Assembly: GCA_965603355.1 (NCBI GenBank)
Contig: CBFDCQ010000024.1
Location: 1 to 40,203 of the forward strand
Direction of reading: 5' to 3'
Length of the DNA stretch: 40,203 nt
Source of the DNA: CBFDCQ01 sp965603355
GTDB lineage: Bacteria; Hydrogenedentota; CAZGCA01; CBFDCQ01
The notes beneath the pieces were generated by a model that searched no databases, was not told the DNA's origin, and saw nothing but the letters and a program-made list of their open reading frames with translations. Numbering within the stretch: position 1 is the first letter of the stretch; the number at the start of each line of letters is the position of its first letter. A program made the translations under genes and the position numbers. Shown here one piece after another: positions 6,295 to 15,242 of the stretch.

Positions 6295-7334
6295 TCCTCT
6301 CCCTCAGGCGCAAGCATGACCTTCATGAGACCCGGTTCTTTCTTATACAGGCGGTCGAACCAGGATGCCCCCTCTGAAAGCGGTGCGACCGCGCTGATTA
6401 GCGGATTAACTTCTACGGCACCGCCTGCGATCATCTCCAAACATGTCGGGTACTCGCCCGCGGACGCGTATGATCCGCGCAGACTAATCTGCCGTGCAAC
6501 GACATCCTGCAACGGAATCGCCACCTCCGGCGACACGTTGCCTATCACCGTGACCGTTCCTCCTTTGCCGGTGCTCTTGACTGCCGAGACGAGCGTCGTC
6601 GTGGTGCCCACCACCTCAAACGCCACGTCGGCACCTCGTCCTCCTGTCTCTTGCTTTATCGCTTCCGACACGTCGCCTTCGTTAGGGTTCAGCGTCAGGT
6701 CCGCACCGAGTTCCTTGGCGAGGTCGAGCTTACCCTGGTCAATGTCCACCGCAACGACCGTCCCGCAGCCGGACGTCCGCAACACCTGCAGCACGAGGAG
6801 TCCAATCATACCCGCGCCCATCACAACTGCCGTGTCGTTCAGGCGGATGGGCGTGCGCCACACAGCGTGCAGAGCGACTGAAACGGGTTCAACCATAGCG
6901 GCATGCTCGAACGTAAGTGCGTCCGGAAGTCGATAGAGAATACGCTGAGGTATTGCGACGTATTCCGCGAAAGCTCCATCCATGCGGTAGTCGTCGCATG
7001 AGACGCCAAGTACACGACGGTTGTCGCAGAGGTTGACCTTACCTCGCCGACAGAAGTGGCACTCGCCGCAGTACACGGTTGAGTCGAAAGTGACCCTGTC
7101 GCCAACTTGCCAGCGGTGCACATCATGGCCCACTTCGGCGATGACTCCCGAAGCCTCGTGGCCCATCACGATCGGCGGCTGGCGGCGGCCCGTCGAGCCG
7201 TCCAAGCCGTGGACGTCGCTGCCGCATATACCGCAGGCCTTGACCTTTATGAGCACCCCGTCAGGAGCGATCTCGGGCTGCGGCACGTCCTGCAGTTCGA
7301 GTTCATTGTATTCCTGCAATACGAGCGCTTTCAC
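6291..7334 (-). CDS. Zinc-dependent alcohol dehydrogenase (MDR, polyol/threonine dehydrogenase-like)
   Basis: 347 residues. Medium-chain dehydrogenase with a GroES-like zinc domain and Rossmann domain. The catalytic-zinc region is CGICGSDVHG (about 34-43) with GHE near 68. The four-Cys structural zinc loop CGECHFCRRGKVNLC lies around residues 92-106. The nucleotide-binding stretch VVMGAGMIGLLVLQ is near 168. Such enzymes oxidise sorbitol, xylitol, threonine or related secondary alcohols with NAD(P)+. The start is GTG at 7334, with GAGAGG eight bases upstream. It sits 27 bp after the Nramp-like transporter and overlaps the SDR by 4 bp, so the three genes form one unit likely to import and oxidise a polyol or sugar acid. 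Confidence 0.88.
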   Translation of the reverse strand: MKALVLQEYNELELQDVPQPEIAPDGVLIKVKACGICGSDVHGLDGSTGRRQPPIVMGHEASGVIAEVGHDVHRWQVGDRVTFDSTVYCGECHFCRRGKVNLCDNRRVLGVSCDDYRMDGAFAEYVAIPQRILYRLPDALTFEHAAMVEPVSVALHAVWRTPIRLNDTAVVMGAGMIGLLVLQVLRTSGCGTVVAVDIDQGKLDLAKELGADLTLNPNEGDVSEAIKQETGGRGADVAFEVVGTTTTLVSAVKSTGKGGTVTVIGNVSPEVAIPLQDVVARQISLRGSYASAGEYPTCLEMIAGGAVEVNPLISAVAPLSEGASWFDRLYKKEPGLMKVMLAPEGEE

Positions 7335-7361
7335 GAAAAGTACCTCTCGTTGCCTATACCC

Positions 7362-8804
7362 CTAAGCCCCCTGCGAATGGACAAGGAGCGTCCAGACCTC
7401 TTTCAGTGCGCCGGGCATCTGAGACACGCAGAAGTACCCCAGCAGCAAAAAGGCCGCGAGCAATATTGCGGCGAGGCTCCAGTGCGGTTTCAGGATTGCA
7501 TACGCCTCCTTGGATAACAACTTCGGCAGCACGACAAACAGGCCGACCGCCACCCACAAAGCCTGCAGCGGTGTCAGCAGTAGTCCCTCAAGCATGCCGC
7601 CCATTTTTACCATCAGCACCGGCTTAAGTCCCAGTGCATACCCGATTATTATGTTGGTCGTGAAGAAGAAGATCAGGAACGCGCGAAACTGGACCTTCCA
7701 GCTCAGCTTCTTGCTGACTTTGGGGACGCATATCCTGAACGCATCCGCCAGCAGCCTGGGCCAACCCGCCAGCTGGCCCGTGAGCGTGCTCATGAGCGCA
7801 ATGGTGCCGGTGAGCAGAAACAGGAACCCGCCTACCTGTCCCCATTGCGACGAGAAGATCTTCGAGAGCGTAATGGCGACGTCCTGATCCTCAGGAGCGA
7901 GCTCGTTCGTGCCCAGTACAACCGCTCCAGCTATCACGAAGCTGAGGGTGAGAATGACGGTAATAACCATCGCGATCCCGGCGTCGGTGGAGACTACCGA
8001 ACACCATCCTTTGAGCTTCCGGGCAGTATCACCGTCGAGCTTTTTCAGCGATTCTGTATCCGCAGGCTTGCCGTATCCCCGCCCGGCGGCAAGGCCGTAC
8101 CCGGCGCCAAGCACCCAGTAGGTGTACCACACCTGGCTCGCGAACCCGCCTGCCGCCCAGCCCATCAGCGGCAGCATCTCGCGCAACGCGTTCGGGCTCG
8201 CGTTGGCTGTGTCTATTGCCCATTTGGGAACCTCGGGAATCTTGAAGAGAAACCCCTCAAAGAAACTCCGCCAGCCCGGGAACAGCCTAAGGGAGACGTA
8301 TACCACACCAATTATCATGACCGCGACGAACAGGCCCATAATTTTCTTCAGAATATCGAACTTCCCGGGCCAAACCACTATGAGCGCGAGGATGCTGATG
8401 ATCCCTCCTCCGAATTTCGCCGGAAGTGCAGGTATCATGCTGTTGAGAAACGCCCCTGACGCGCTGGCAATTGAGGCGGTTGCCACCATGGCAAAGAGAA
8501 ACTGGGCCACAAAGACGATCCAGACGACCCAGTGGCGCGGGCCCGGAATACGGTCGAACATATCGATCATACCCTCGCCCGTGCACACCGTGTACCGGGC
8601 ACCGCCGATGCCGATCCAGCATTTGAGAAGGATGACGAGGGCTACCGCCCACATGATGTTGGTGCCGAGTATCGCGCCGGCGCGCGTCGAGAGAATGACC
8701 TCGCCCGAGCCGATCATCTCGGAACACCACACCAACCCGGGACCAACCAGAGCAAGAACGGCCAAACCTTTCGGCGGCATCTTCATTGCGTTTTTATCGT
8801 TCAT
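7362..8804 (-). CDS. Nramp-like membrane transporter lacking the canonical metal motif
   Basis: 480 residues with about 11-12 hydrophobic segments. The overall pattern fits the Nramp/SLC11-like branch of the LeuT-fold superfamily. In canonical Nramp proteins membrane segment 1 carries DPGN, a metal ligand site. Here the matching segment reads GPGLVWCSEMIGSGEVI, and no MPH motif is seen in segment 6. Metal transport is therefore doubtful. Paralogous proteins of this type are often annotated simply as Nramp family but occur in sugar gene clusters. Being first in an operon with two dehydrogenases and divergent from the uronate genes, it is more likely to carry an organic solute such as a sugar acid. 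That is inference. ATG at 8804 is used; another ATG lies seven codons in. Confidence 0.75.
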   Translation of the reverse strand: MNDKNAMKMPPKGLAVLALVGPGLVWCSEMIGSGEVILSTRAGAILGTNIMWAVALVILLKCWIGIGGARYTVCTGEGMIDMFDRIPGPRHWVVWIVFVAQFLFAMVATASIASASGAFLNSMIPALPAKFGGGIISILALIVVWPGKFDILKKIMGLFVAVMIIGVVYVSLRLFPGWRSFFEGFLFKIPEVPKWAIDTANASPNALREMLPLMGWAAGGFASQVWYTYWVLGAGYGLAAGRGYGKPADTESLKKLDGDTARKLKGWCSVVSTDAGIAMVITVILTLSFVIAGAVVLGTNELAPEDQDVAITLSKIFSSQWGQVGGFLFLLTGTIALMSTLTGQLAGWPRLLADAFRICVPKVSKKLSWKVQFRAFLIFFFTTNIIIGYALGLKPVLMVKMGGMLEGLLLTPLQALWVAVGLFVVLPKLLSKEAYAILKPHWSLAAILLAAFLLLGYFCVSQMPGALKEVWTLLVHSQGA

Positions 8805-8885
8805 GATGAAGGTCCATATTGTGGATCTGACAGTCCCCGCGTTCCCCGTGGCTTTCGCGATTTCGACCAGCCGGCTTTCCAGAGA

Positions 8886-8914
8886 ACTCTACGCCGTCCT
8901 CCCCGTCATGTCAA
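8886..8914 (-). promoter_or_regulatory. Sigma70-type promoter for the Nramp-MDR-SDR operon
   Basis: On the minus strand TTGACA (8914-8909) is followed, after exactly 17 bases, by TAGAGT (8891-8886). The -35 is perfect and the -10 keeps four of six consensus bases. A leader of about 75 bases precedes the transporter ATG. Confidence 0.6.
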
Positions 8915-8973
8915 CCCTTTTTGGCGCGGAACACGCCTTGAAAACGCATTCCAAGGGCCTCCTGTGATGCTTC

Positions 8974-9003
8974 TAGACAAGGTGGCACCATGCGAGGTAT
9001 ACT
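8974..9003 (+). promoter_or_regulatory. Sigma70-type promoter for the uronate operon
   Basis: TAGACA (8974-8979) and TATACT (8998-9003) are separated by 18 bases; each differs from consensus by one base. It points towards the uronate isomerase gene. The 280-bp divergent region 8805-9084 therefore holds back-to-back promoters about 60 bp apart, a layout that would let one regulator control both operons. I did not find a clear operator. Confidence 0.5.
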
Positions 9004-9084
9004 TTCGAAGAGGGCAATCCGTTGCAGGAGGGGGTAAGAGGACTCGCCGAGCTTCTGGAGTAGGAAAGGAAACCTGATCGATTC

Positions 9085-10500
9085 ATGAAGGACGTGTTCA
9101 TAACGGAGAACTTCCTGTTGCAGACGGGCAAGTCCGTTGAGCTTTACCACGCCTATGCCAGGGACATGCCGATCATCGATTACCACTGCCATCTGCCCGT
9201 TAAGCAGATCGCGGACGACCATCAGTTTGAGAACCTGACGCAAATCTGGCTCAACGGCGACCACTACAAGTGGCGCGCGATGCGTGCGAACGGCATCGAC
9301 GAACAATACTGCACCGGTGAGGCGTCGGATTGGGACAAGTTTCTCAAGTGGGCCGAGACTGTGCCGAAAACGCTCGGTAATCCGCTTTATCAGTGGACGC
9401 ATCTCGAACTGAAACGACCTTTTGGCATCAGCGACCGGCTGCTCGGACCGGACACGGCGAAAAGCGTCTGGGACGAGTGCAGCGCCAAGCTCGCTCGACC
9501 GGAGTTCTCATGCAGGGGCATCATGAGGCAGATGAACGTGGCCCTTGTTTGCACAACAGATGACCCGACGGATTCGCTCGAGCACCACAAGACGGTAGCT
9601 GACGATGCCCAGTTCGAGATCCGGGTACTGCCTGCGTGGCGGCCGGACAAGGGTATGGCGGTAAGGGCTCCCGCAGCGTTCAACTCCTGGATAGACAGGT
9701 TGGCTGAGGCGAGCGATACCGAGATCGTGAATTTCGCATCGTATCTGCAAGCGCTCCGCAAACGCCACGACTTCTTCCACGACATGGGGTGCCGCCTGTC
9801 GGACCACGGGATTGACACGGCGTATGCCGAGGACTACACGGATCGAGAGGTCAGTTCGATCTTCGCCAAAGTCAGAGGCGGTAAGGCGCTCGATGCGGAC
9901 GAGGCGCTGAAGTTCAAGTCGGCGATGCTCCATGAGTACGCGGTAATGGACCATGAGAAAGGATGGACCCAGCAGTTTCATATCGGGGCGCTGCGGAACG
10001 CCAGCACCAGGACGTTAGAGGAGATCGGGCCGGATAACGGGTTTGATTCCATGGACGATTCTCCGATCGCGGTGCCGCTTGCGCGGTTCCTGGACCGACT
10101 CGACCGCGAGGACAAACTTGCCAAGACCATTCTGTACAATATGAACCCGGCCCACAACGCGGTGTTTGCGACGATGATCGGCAACTTCCAGGACGGCCGC
10201 ACGCCCGGCAAAATGCAGTTTGGAAGCGGCTGGTGGTTTCTCGATCAGAAGGACGGTATGGAGCAACAGATGAGAGATCTGTCGAACATGGGCCTCCTGA
10301 GCCGGTTCGTGGGCATGACGACCGACTCGAGGTCGTTCTTGTCATACACACGCCACGACTACTTCCGGCGTGTTCTGTGTAACCTCCTGGGGACGCAGAT
10401 TGAGAAGGGTCTGTTGCCGCACGATATGGATCTGGTCGGCAGCATGGTGCGCGATATTTGTTACAACAACGCGGCCGACTATTTCGGCTTTGAGTTGTAG
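9085..10500 (+). CDS. uxaC: Uronate isomerase
   Basis: 471 residues, the usual length for UxaC. The enzyme isomerises D-glucuronate to D-fructuronate and D-galacturonate to D-tagaturonate, in the cytoplasm. The sequence carries the amidohydrolase-like DYHCHL (His34 and His36), KWRAMRANGI, WTHLELKRPFGI, VCTTDDPTD, and near the C-terminus SGWWFLDQKDGMEQQM and FVGMTTDSRSFLSYTRHDYFRRVLC, all familiar from this family. It is first in the uxaC, mannonate oxidoreductase, LarA-like operon. The ribosome site is weak: the purine run AGGAAAGGAAA ends about 12 bases before the ATG. No alternative start fits better. Confidence 0.97.
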   Translation: MKDVFITENFLLQTGKSVELYHAYARDMPIIDYHCHLPVKQIADDHQFENLTQIWLNGDHYKWRAMRANGIDEQYCTGEASDWDKFLKWAETVPKTLGNPLYQWTHLELKRPFGISDRLLGPDTAKSVWDECSAKLARPEFSCRGIMRQMNVALVCTTDDPTDSLEHHKTVADDAQFEIRVLPAWRPDKGMAVRAPAAFNSWIDRLAEASDTEIVNFASYLQALRKRHDFFHDMGCRLSDHGIDTAYAEDYTDREVSSIFAKVRGGKALDADEALKFKSAMLHEYAVMDHEKGWTQQFHIGALRNASTRTLEEIGPDNGFDSMDDSPIAVPLARFLDRLDREDKLAKTILYNMNPAHNAVFATMIGNFQDGRTPGKMQFGSGWWFLDQKDGMEQQMRDLSNMGLLSRFVGMTTDSRSFLSYTRHDYFRRVLCNLLGTQIEKGLLPHDMDLVGSMVRDICYNNAADYFGFEL

Positions 10501-10534
10501 CGCGAGAGTGTTTCGCAGAAAGGAGTCCATGTCA

Positions 10535-11365
10535 ATGCGCGTTCTCGACATGTTCAGTCTCAACGGGAAAGTCGCGGTAGTGTTGGGCGGCGGAGGCTCA
10601 CTTGGAAGCGCGATTGCCCAGGGCTTCGGCGCTGCGGGTGCGACGGTAGCCGTTACCGACCTCTTGCAGGACCGTGCGGACGCGGTTGCAGGAGAGATCG
10701 CTGGCGCCGGCAGTGCGGCCAAAGGTTACCAGTTGGATGTTTTCGAAGAAGGTGCCATACAGGCTTGTTGTGACGCGGTCTGCAGCGAGTTTGACAAGGT
10801 TGACATTCTGGTGAATGCCGTGGGGGCTATCCCGAAAGCTGCGGCCACCTCCCCCGAGCAGTCTTTCTTTGATATCCCCGTTGAAGCGACACAACATATC
10901 GTCGATCTAGACTTCATCCGCGGAGTCATGGTCCCGTGCCAGGTTTTCGGGGCGAAGATGAAGGACAACGAACACGGAGGATCGATCATTAATATCTCGT
11001 CGATGTGCGCCATCCGTCCACTCACGCGCGTGTGCGGCTATAACGCCGCAAAGGCCGCCGTGAGCAACTTCACCCAGTGGTTGGGCGTCCACTTCGTTCT
11101 GGAATATAACCCGAAACTCCGCGTGAACGCGATTGCACCCGGTTTCTTTCTGACTGAACTGAACCGCCATCTGCTGACGGACGAGAAAACAGGCGAACTT
11201 AGTCAGCGCGGGCAGGATATCATCGACCATACACCGATGGGCAAGTTTGGCAGCCCGGAGGATCTGGTCGGCGCGGCACTTTGGCTGGCCTCAGATGCGT
11301 CGCGCTTCGTGACGGGCATTGTGATCCCCGTTGACGGAGGGTTTTCTGCGTTTGCCGGCGTTTGA
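10535..11365 (+). CDS. SDR-type D-mannonate oxidoreductase (fructuronate reductase)
   Basis: 276 residues. An SDR that by pattern belongs to the mannonate-reductase subgroup, which interconverts D-fructuronate and D-mannonate with NAD(P)H and replaces the unrelated UxuB dehydrogenase. Visible features are the glycine-rich GGGGSLGSAIAQGF, NAVGAIP, YNAAK as catalytic Tyr/Lys, and a C-terminal region with GFFLTELNRHLL, TPMGKFGSPEDLVGA and TGIVIPVDGGFSAFAGV typical of that group. The frame is open far upstream into uxaC, but the ATG at 10535 has AGGAG nine bases before it; the ATG at 10529 is too close. The gap to uxaC is 34 bp. It acts directly on the product of UxaC. Confidence 0.87.
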   Translation: MRVLDMFSLNGKVAVVLGGGGSLGSAIAQGFGAAGATVAVTDLLQDRADAVAGEIAGAGSAAKGYQLDVFEEGAIQACCDAVCSEFDKVDILVNAVGAIPKAAATSPEQSFFDIPVEATQHIVDLDFIRGVMVPCQVFGAKMKDNEHGGSIINISSMCAIRPLTRVCGYNAAKAAVSNFTQWLGVHFVLEYNPKLRVNAIAPGFFLTELNRHLLTDEKTGELSQRGQDIIDHTPMGKFGSPEDLVGAALWLASDASRFVTGIVIPVDGGFSAFAGV

Positions 11366-11416
11366 GATAGTATCTTCGGGCGGTCACGCCTTCGTCGAAG
11401 AGGTAGTCCTAACACG

Positions 11417-12703
11417 ATGATTCTGCAGAAGGTCAAAAAGGATGGTCATCTGACCGATCGCGAGCTCGCTGACTTTGCTGCAGAGGCTTTTTCTAACGAG
11501 GATATTGACGGTAAGCGTGTCCTCTTCCTCATACCCGACGGCACGCGCAGCATGCCGATGCCGGAGATGTTCCGAGCGTTATGCAAAACCCTGCGCGGCC
11601 GGGTCGCGAAACTGGATTACCTCATCGCTTTGGGTACTCACCCGCCGATGTCAGATAACGCGATCAACAGGTTTCTGGGCATTACTGCGCAACAGCGTAG
11701 GGGCGAATTCGCCGATGTGGATATCTTCAACCACGAATGGAGGAACCCGGATGCGCTCACCTGCGTGGGGACGCTCACAGAGGATGAGATTGCAGAGATT
11801 TCCGGTGGCCTCATGCGCCGGAAAGTGGATGTGGTGGTGAACAGACGCATCCTCGAGTACGATCTTATATGCATTGTCGGACCGGTCTTCCCGCACGAGA
11901 TTGTGGGGATCAGTGGTGGCAACAAGTACTTCTTCCCCGGGGTGGCCGGTGCGGGAATAGTGGATCTGACCCATTGGCTGGGCGCGCTCATCACCACCTC
12001 TGTCGTCATCGGAGTTAAGGACACACCTGTGCGTCAAGTCGTTGACCGGGCCGCGACTCTTATCAAGAGACAAAAGCGGTGTTTCTGTCTGAGTGTCATG
12101 GGAAAGGATTGCAGGGGAATCTTCTACGGAGCGCCCGAAGAGGCCTGGTCGGCGGCGGCGCACCTTGTCGCGACGACGCACATCGTCTACAAGGAGCACC
12201 CGTATAAGAACGTGCTGGCACTGGCGCCGCCGATGTACGATGAGCTCTGGGTGGCAGGAAAGTGCATGTACAAGGTCGAGCCGGTCGTGGCCGATGGAGG
12301 TGAGCTTATCATTTACGCGCCGCACATCAGTGAGGTGAGCCTCACGCACGGCCATCTGATCAGGCGGACAGGCTACCACACGCGCGACTACTTCCTGGCG
12401 CAGGCGGAGAAGTACAGGGATGTTCCGGAAGTTGTTCAGGCGCATTGTACGCACGTACGCGGTATAGGCAGGTATGAGGACGGCGTCGAGGAATGTCGCA
12501 TCCGGGTGACTCTCGCGACGCAGATCCCCGAGGAAGAGTGTCATGCCATCAACCTGGGTTACCGCGACCCGGCGTCCATCGACCCGGACGAATGGAGGAA
12601 CAGAGAGGACGAAGGGTTACTGCTGGTGCCTGACGCCGGCGAGGTGCTCTATCGATTGACGCAAGGCAATCCGAAACCCCCGCCCTTGAGGGTAAGAGTC
12701 TAG
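11417..12703 (+). CDS. LarA-like nickel-pincer racemase/epimerase homolog
   Basis: 428 residues, lactate racemase LarA/DUF2088-type. LarA enzymes use a covalently bound nickel-pincer nucleotide to racemise or epimerise 2-hydroxy acids. His160, Lys170 and His186 here are spaced exactly as His174, Lys184 and His200 of LarA. They lie in FPHEIVGISGGNKYFFPG and DLTHW, with Lys170 as the likely cofactor attachment residue. PDGTRSMPM near 40-48 and GTHPPMSD near 73-80 also match family motifs. It follows the mannonate oxidoreductase by 51 bp. A C2 epimerisation of a sugar acid, for example D-mannonate to D-gluconate, is therefore an attractive guess. Cofactor-building genes larB, larC and larE are not in this window. 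The Shine-Dalgarno is weak. Confidence 0.85.
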   Translation: MILQKVKKDGHLTDRELADFAAEAFSNEDIDGKRVLFLIPDGTRSMPMPEMFRALCKTLRGRVAKLDYLIALGTHPPMSDNAINRFLGITAQQRRGEFADVDIFNHEWRNPDALTCVGTLTEDEIAEISGGLMRRKVDVVVNRRILEYDLICIVGPVFPHEIVGISGGNKYFFPGVAGAGIVDLTHWLGALITTSVVIGVKDTPVRQVVDRAATLIKRQKRCFCLSVMGKDCRGIFYGAPEEAWSAAAHLVATTHIVYKEHPYKNVLALAPPMYDELWVAGKCMYKVEPVVADGGELIIYAPHISEVSLTHGHLIRRTGYHTRDYFLAQAEKYRDVPEVVQAHCTHVRGIGRYEDGVEECRIRVTLATQIPEEECHAINLGYRDPASIDPDEWRNREDEGLLLVPDAGEVLYRLTQGNPKPPPLRVRV

Positions 12704-12889
12704 AGACGGCCTCAGGGAGACGAATCCCAGACGATGCGCTACAACAGCTATGCCGGGAATCCGTGCCGAGATCTGCGTCAAGGAGAAAACAGGGAGTCAC
12801 TCAGGGTTGCGGACAGGGCGAGAATTGTTATGAGAGGGCTCTTACGTCGAGGATCGCGCTGCGAAGCAGTCCGACATCAATATTTTCCC

Positions 12890-12918
12890 TTGATATAGGC
12901 GCAATAAAGGTCTAAAAT
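12890..12918 (+). promoter_or_regulatory. Sigma70-type promoter for the beta-helix gene
   Basis: TTGATA (12890-12895) and TAAAAT (12913-12918) are separated by 17 bases, near consensus. It lies 41 bases before the GTG start at 12960. The rest of the 12704-12959 gap shows no gene. Confidence 0.65.
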
Positions 12919-12959
12919 AGCTGGAAGCGTCGGGCCAAAACCTGTAGGGAGACAATCCG

Positions 12960-15155
12960 GTGAGACAACCCGTCTGTGCAACCGCTGTGCTGTTGGTGTG
13001 GGCTTTGTGCCTACTGCCCCTTTCTTGTGCGACCGTTGGCCGGAACCAAGTTCCTGAAGAGACCTTCTACGTGGCACCGGATGGAGATGACAATAATCCC
13101 GGTACCAAAGAAGAGCCGCTTGCCACCCTTGCCGGAGCGCGAGACCGGGTCCGCGCAGTTCTGGACGGGAGAGGTGATATCATCGTGCACTTCCGCGGCG
13201 GGCATTACCGATTTAGCGAGACAGTGGTTCTTGGCCTGCGGGATTCCGGGAGCCGGAGGCAAAGAATCACGTATAAGGCTTACCCGGGCGAGACGCCGAT
13301 ATTCACTTCCGGTGTGCAAGTTATCGGTTGGAGCCGAATAGCTCCGAGTGATCCCGGGTACTCGTTCCTTCCGTCCGAAGCGCGAAATAAAGTCTGCGTA
13401 GCCGATATACCTAATGGGCTGGGCTTGATCCGCAACCTGGTGGACCGCAGCCAGGACTGCTGGCTGGACCGAGGCAGGATAGGAGTAACGGAATACATCA
13501 CGACCGAGCATTTCAAGCACTGCACCATGGTCGAAAGCGAGATGTATGACCCGCCGGACGAGAAGACGATTGCGGAGTTCTCAAAATCGATGCAAGGCCT
13601 CTCGAACGCGGATACGGCTCTTGAGTTCCGACTCTATACCACAGACTACAACATGAATCTGCTCCCTGTCGCGTCTGTAGATGGCAACGTGTTGACCACG
13701 CAGGTACCGGGCACGTACAGGCTCGCTCCGCCGCCGCCCGGTCATCAGGAGTGGAAAGGTAAGTATGAAGTTGTGTGGATTGAGAACGTTCTGGAGGGGC
13801 TCGACAAGCCGGGCGAATGGGTCTGTAACACGCGCACGGGGAAGATCTATCTCTGGCCGAAGGGCAGCACGCGCGACATCTACGCGCCCGGCCTGGCGGA
13901 GTTCGTTCGAGTTGAAGGTGATGCTGACTACTGGGGCCCGACCGACAGGCCTGTTCAATACGTTACGTTTGACGGTATCGTTTTCACAAACGGCCGGCGC
14001 GCGGTCTGGCAGGAAGGCGATTCCGGAGTTCAGCACGACTGGGCGATGTGTGACAAGGCAAATGCGCTTCTGCGTTTTCGCGGCGCAGAGAACTGCACGG
14101 TAACGAACTGTACGTTCAGCAAGAGCGGCGGTGTCGGCGTCCGGTTCGACCTGCACGCGCGGAACAACACCGTTGAGAATTCCCTGTTTGAACACCTTGG
14201 CTATGAGGCCGTGCAGTTTTGCGGGTACGGTATTGGCAAGAAGGATGTCAACAGGAACAACCGTTTCATTGATAATGTGATTCACCATGTCGGTCAGGCT
14301 AAATGGGATGCGCCGGCGATCGTCGTCTGGAACAGCGGGTATAACCACATCGCCCGCAACTACATTCACCACGTGCCGTACAAGGCGGTGCTGCTGTCGG
14401 CGCAGAGGAGCCGGACTTTTACAAAAGACACGCCCATGCGCGAACAGGCCTGGCCGATGGCACGATGGGACGAGGTGCCCGCGGAGGCACAAGCGAAAGT
14501 CGTCTTTCGCGGCCGCGACCGACAGCGACGCGGCGTCGAGGTCGATGACCAAGTCTGTGCCCCGTATCGCTATCTCAGAGGCAACGTTGTTGAGAAGAAC
14601 ACGCTGCACGATATCAGCGAATCGATGTGGGGCGACGGCATATTCTACGTCACGGCCGTCGCCTCTTACGAGAGCCCTGCCGATCACAACAAGATAGTGT
14701 TCAACTACATCTACAACAGCGACGGTAACTCCGATGAGGTGCAAAGCGGGTACTTCCGGGGAATATATCTGGATGCGTTCATGGGCAATTTCGAGGTGAA
14801 CAGGAACGTGTGGTACAACTGCACCATGACAATTGAGGCCAACTTTCTCGCGTTGTGGTACGGCGAATCTTATCCTACCGCCAACGTATTTTATGACGTC
14901 AGGCACGGCGAAGGGGAGACGCCCATTACACCGACCAGGAGACGCATTCATCCACAGGGAACGCTGGTCTTCGGGCCGGGCGAAGCTGCAAATCCACAGC
15001 ACGATCCGCGCCCCGAGTTTCTCGAGGACTATATTGAGATATACGATAACCTTGATTCGCTTCCGGGCGTTGTTGGCGGAAAAGAGCAGGTGAAGCGGAA
15101 ACTGAGGGAGGTTATTGGTCAGCTTGGTGGCGACTCGGCTGTGCAGCCCAGATAG
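12960..15155 (+). CDS. Secreted right-handed parallel beta-helix protein
   Basis: 731 residues. The N-terminus is a signal peptide ending in LPLSCATVG; cleavage could be lipoprotein-type at Cys or ordinary. Then comes the FYVAPDGDDNNPGTKEEPLATL segment typical of DUF1565/beta-helix starts, DIIVHFRGGHYR, and a long region from about residue 330 with recurrent asparagine-rich turns (GAENCTVTNCTFSKSGGVGV, NNTVENSLFEHLG, NRNNRFIDNVIHHVG, YNHIARNYIHHV). That repeat pattern is the right-handed parallel beta-helix of pectate lyases and related polysaccharide enzymes. A lyase or glycan-binding role is plausible given the uronate genes just upstream, but I cannot assign catalytic residues. GTG start with AGGGAGA seven bases before it. 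Confidence 0.85.
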   Translation: MRQPVCATAVLLVWALCLLPLSCATVGRNQVPEETFYVAPDGDDNNPGTKEEPLATLAGARDRVRAVLDGRGDIIVHFRGGHYRFSETVVLGLRDSGSRRQRITYKAYPGETPIFTSGVQVIGWSRIAPSDPGYSFLPSEARNKVCVADIPNGLGLIRNLVDRSQDCWLDRGRIGVTEYITTEHFKHCTMVESEMYDPPDEKTIAEFSKSMQGLSNADTALEFRLYTTDYNMNLLPVASVDGNVLTTQVPGTYRLAPPPPGHQEWKGKYEVVWIENVLEGLDKPGEWVCNTRTGKIYLWPKGSTRDIYAPGLAEFVRVEGDADYWGPTDRPVQYVTFDGIVFTNGRRAVWQEGDSGVQHDWAMCDKANALLRFRGAENCTVTNCTFSKSGGVGVRFDLHARNNTVENSLFEHLGYEAVQFCGYGIGKKDVNRNNRFIDNVIHHVGQAKWDAPAIVVWNSGYNHIARNYIHHVPYKAVLLSAQRSRTFTKDTPMREQAWPMARWDEVPAEAQAKVVFRGRDRQRRGVEVDDQVCAPYRYLRGNVVEKNTLHDISESMWGDGIFYVTAVASYESPADHNKIVFNYIYNSDGNSDEVQSGYFRGIYLDAFMGNFEVNRNVWYNCTMTIEANFLALWYGESYPTANVFYDVRHGEGETPITPTRRRIHPQGTLVFGPGEAANPQHDPRPEFLEDYIEIYDNLDSLPGVVGGKEQVKRKLREVIGQLGGDSAVQPR

Positions 15156-15242
15156 AACTGGCTGCAGGCATTATCGGTGATGCCGATGATTTTGCGTGAA
15201 TGGCTATGGATTGAGGCTTAGGTTAGAGAAAGGAGAGGGAAA

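Noticed and set aside
13581..15002. 473-codon open frame on the minus strand opposite the beta-helix gene
   Set aside because: It mirrors a well-supported gene with signal peptide, promoter and beta-helix repeats. Its own translation is low in recognisable motifs and it has no ribosome site; it follows from codon bias.
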